A stretch of 64,000 nucleotides of DNA from Paramecium pentaurelia. Its lineage: Eukaryota; Ciliophora; Oligohymenophorea; Peniculida; Parameciidae. Below the pieces are notes generated by a model. It was not told the DNA's origin. It worked only from the letters and a program-made list of their open reading frames with translations, and did not search any database. Of the stretch, positions 62,901-64,000 are shown piece after piece. The first letter of the stretch is position 1. Every line of letters starts with the position of its first letter. The DNA lies in the NCBI GenBank assembly GCA_905183005.1, contig CAJJDO010000080.1:1-64000 (forward strand), written 5' to 3'. A program made the position numbers and the translations under genes.

Positions 62901-63848
62901 AAAAGAATTGCATTAGTTGAAATTAATAATTTGAAATAAAATGAAGAATAACTTGAAATTAATAATCCGAACTAAAATATATTAAAAGCAATTTATCATT
63001 ATGAAGGAAGCTTGGCTTTCTAAGAAAGTGGGAATTATTTTGCTATAAGCTATGAAAATAAGATATAAATATTAAACACTTAAACCCTTTTTTAATAGGA
63101 AAGATGCTTTTATTTAAAAGAAAATATTGAAATATCTCAAATATTCTATATGTCTGATGAGAACTTGATAATGTTTTTTTTTAACTTTTGTGTCTAAATA
63201 TTAGATTCTACAAGTTTCGAAATGATTAGATAGAAAGACTAAATTAGTGGTTGTCCTGAATAAGTTGAATATTCTAAGATTTCAAAATATTTAGTTTTCA
63301 AATAAACTAATATCATAGAGATCTATACTTTTGAAAATAATGAAAAAGATTTCTTAACATTTGATACTTTTTAAATAAATGATGATATTATATTCGATAA
63401 TATTGCATTATCACAAAAAGGTGATTTACTTTTAACAGGTGAGCATAATTCTAAAGATTTCACAAATTCAATCACATTATGGAATATAGGATAGCGTAAA
63501 TAAATATGCACTAATAATAAAATAAACAATAAAGTAACGATTCTTAAGTTTTGTCCAGATGGAGTTACTTTTGCCGCTGGTCTTGAAGATGGATCTATTA
63601 ATTTATATTCAATCGAAATATCAAAAACAAATTTCTTTAAATAATAATCGAAATTGAATAAGAATTTTTAGAAATTTTAAATTATTTGCATTAAATCATT
63701 CTCTAAATAATCACTATTAACTGCTTAATAATCCATATTAACTGCTGATTCAAATATAATATCTGAAAATAAGTCTATTGTTGAATTGTTTTATTAAAAA
63801 GGAGGATTAAAACCAAAAACTGATAAAATAGAAGTATCAAAAATTTGA
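50994..63848 (+). CDS. Giant NACHT (STAND NTPase) - pentapeptide - WD40 protein, copy 2
   Basis: ATG 50994 to TGA 63846 is one uninterrupted frame of 4,284 codons plus stop. The domains are those of copy 1: a Cys-rich start (MITYCLKKDD, SCQKC, CNFYSQDC, KLRGGGCG), about 1,200 helical residues, NACHT with GFAGSGKSKAARKI and ILDSYDEM near residue 1340, FTHKSIQEFFVAKYIYDL, pentapeptide repeats, and WD40 blades to the end (for example GHSYSISSIAYSQDGQLLAS). Indels relative to copy 1 are codon-sized, for example a 21-bp loss near 57526 and a 21-bp gain near 57620, so the frame is preserved. This suggests selection on both copies. The last residues read KGGLKPKTDKIEVSKI. No signal peptide or membrane segment stands out. 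Confidence 0.9.
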
Positions 63849-64000
63849 ATATTAATAATAAATAAATTATTCTATAAATTTATTCTATTTAATTAAATGA
63901 TATTATATTATGACAATTAGATATATTTCAATAAATTATTTATATAAGATTACCTATAAAATCTAATAAATATACATCATAATACTACAGTTAATATTTC
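63849..64000. other. 3' flank of NACHT-WD40 copy 2
   Basis: AT-rich. The last 30 bases (CATCATAATACTACAG...) match the sequence at about 48692 with an ATG-to-ATA difference. No gene is seen before the window ends. Confidence 0.5.

Larger units (their letters stand above)
49226..63570. repeat. Segmental duplication, unit B
   Basis: Direct-repeat partner of 31455-45912. It carries an internal deletion in the Arf-GEF part. The flank after its giant gene (63849-64000) resembles 48589-48719, so the repeat may continue beyond the window. Confidence 0.9.

Overview
The window is ciliate nuclear DNA, almost certainly from Paramecium or a close relative. It is very AT-rich. Long reading frames appear only when TAA and TAG are read as glutamine and TGA is the sole stop. 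Almost every gene is closed up by removing tiny GT...AG introns, mostly 22-31 nt, which is the Paramecium signature. With these rules many genes resolve exactly: the spliced length is a multiple of three and ends at a TGA. I saw no rRNA or tRNA gene, CRISPR array, prokaryotic operon signal or telomere repeat. Three single N positions (1883, 45913, 47401) mark artificial joins.

Region 1 (1-5639): an unresolved 5' stretch, then a tetratricopeptide (TPR) gene built from about 23 near-identical 130-bp modules. Each module is a 102-nt exon (one 34-residue TPR) plus a 28-nt intron. The gene is broken by an N join and by one 73-bp unit that creates an in-frame TGA.

Region 2 (5624-21309): mixed-strand single-copy genes. 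These are two small unknowns, a casein-kinase-1 relic, a PH-domain protein with a permuted papain-like fold, a coiled-coil protein with a poly-glutamine tract, an MFS transporter, protein phosphatase methylesterase 1, a transportin-3-like importin and an intact casein kinase 1.

Region 3 (21956-28244, all plus): a full-length XPD/RTEL1-family protein whose helicase motifs have decayed, a possible ciliate-specific DNA-binding protein, a trichocyst-matrix-like secretory protein and a leucine-rich-repeat protein. The last two are only 12 bp apart.

Region 4 (28295-64000): a Sec7-domain Arf exchange factor of the BIG type (minus) is divergent from a giant intronless gene (plus). The giant gene encodes a Cys-rich N-terminus, long helical region, NACHT-type STAND NTPase, pentapeptide repeats and a very long WD40 array. 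About 17.6 kb of this locus is duplicated in tandem. The second copy has an apparently complete 4,284-residue NACHT-WD40 gene but only a truncated Arf exchange factor. The 3' end of the first giant gene is replaced by two identical contig fragments joined through N.

The genes do not form one pathway. Vesicle traffic and secretion are a loose theme (Arf-GEF, trichocyst matrix protein). The most unusual items are the NLR-like giant gene pair, the module-per-intron TPR array and the pseudo-helicase.
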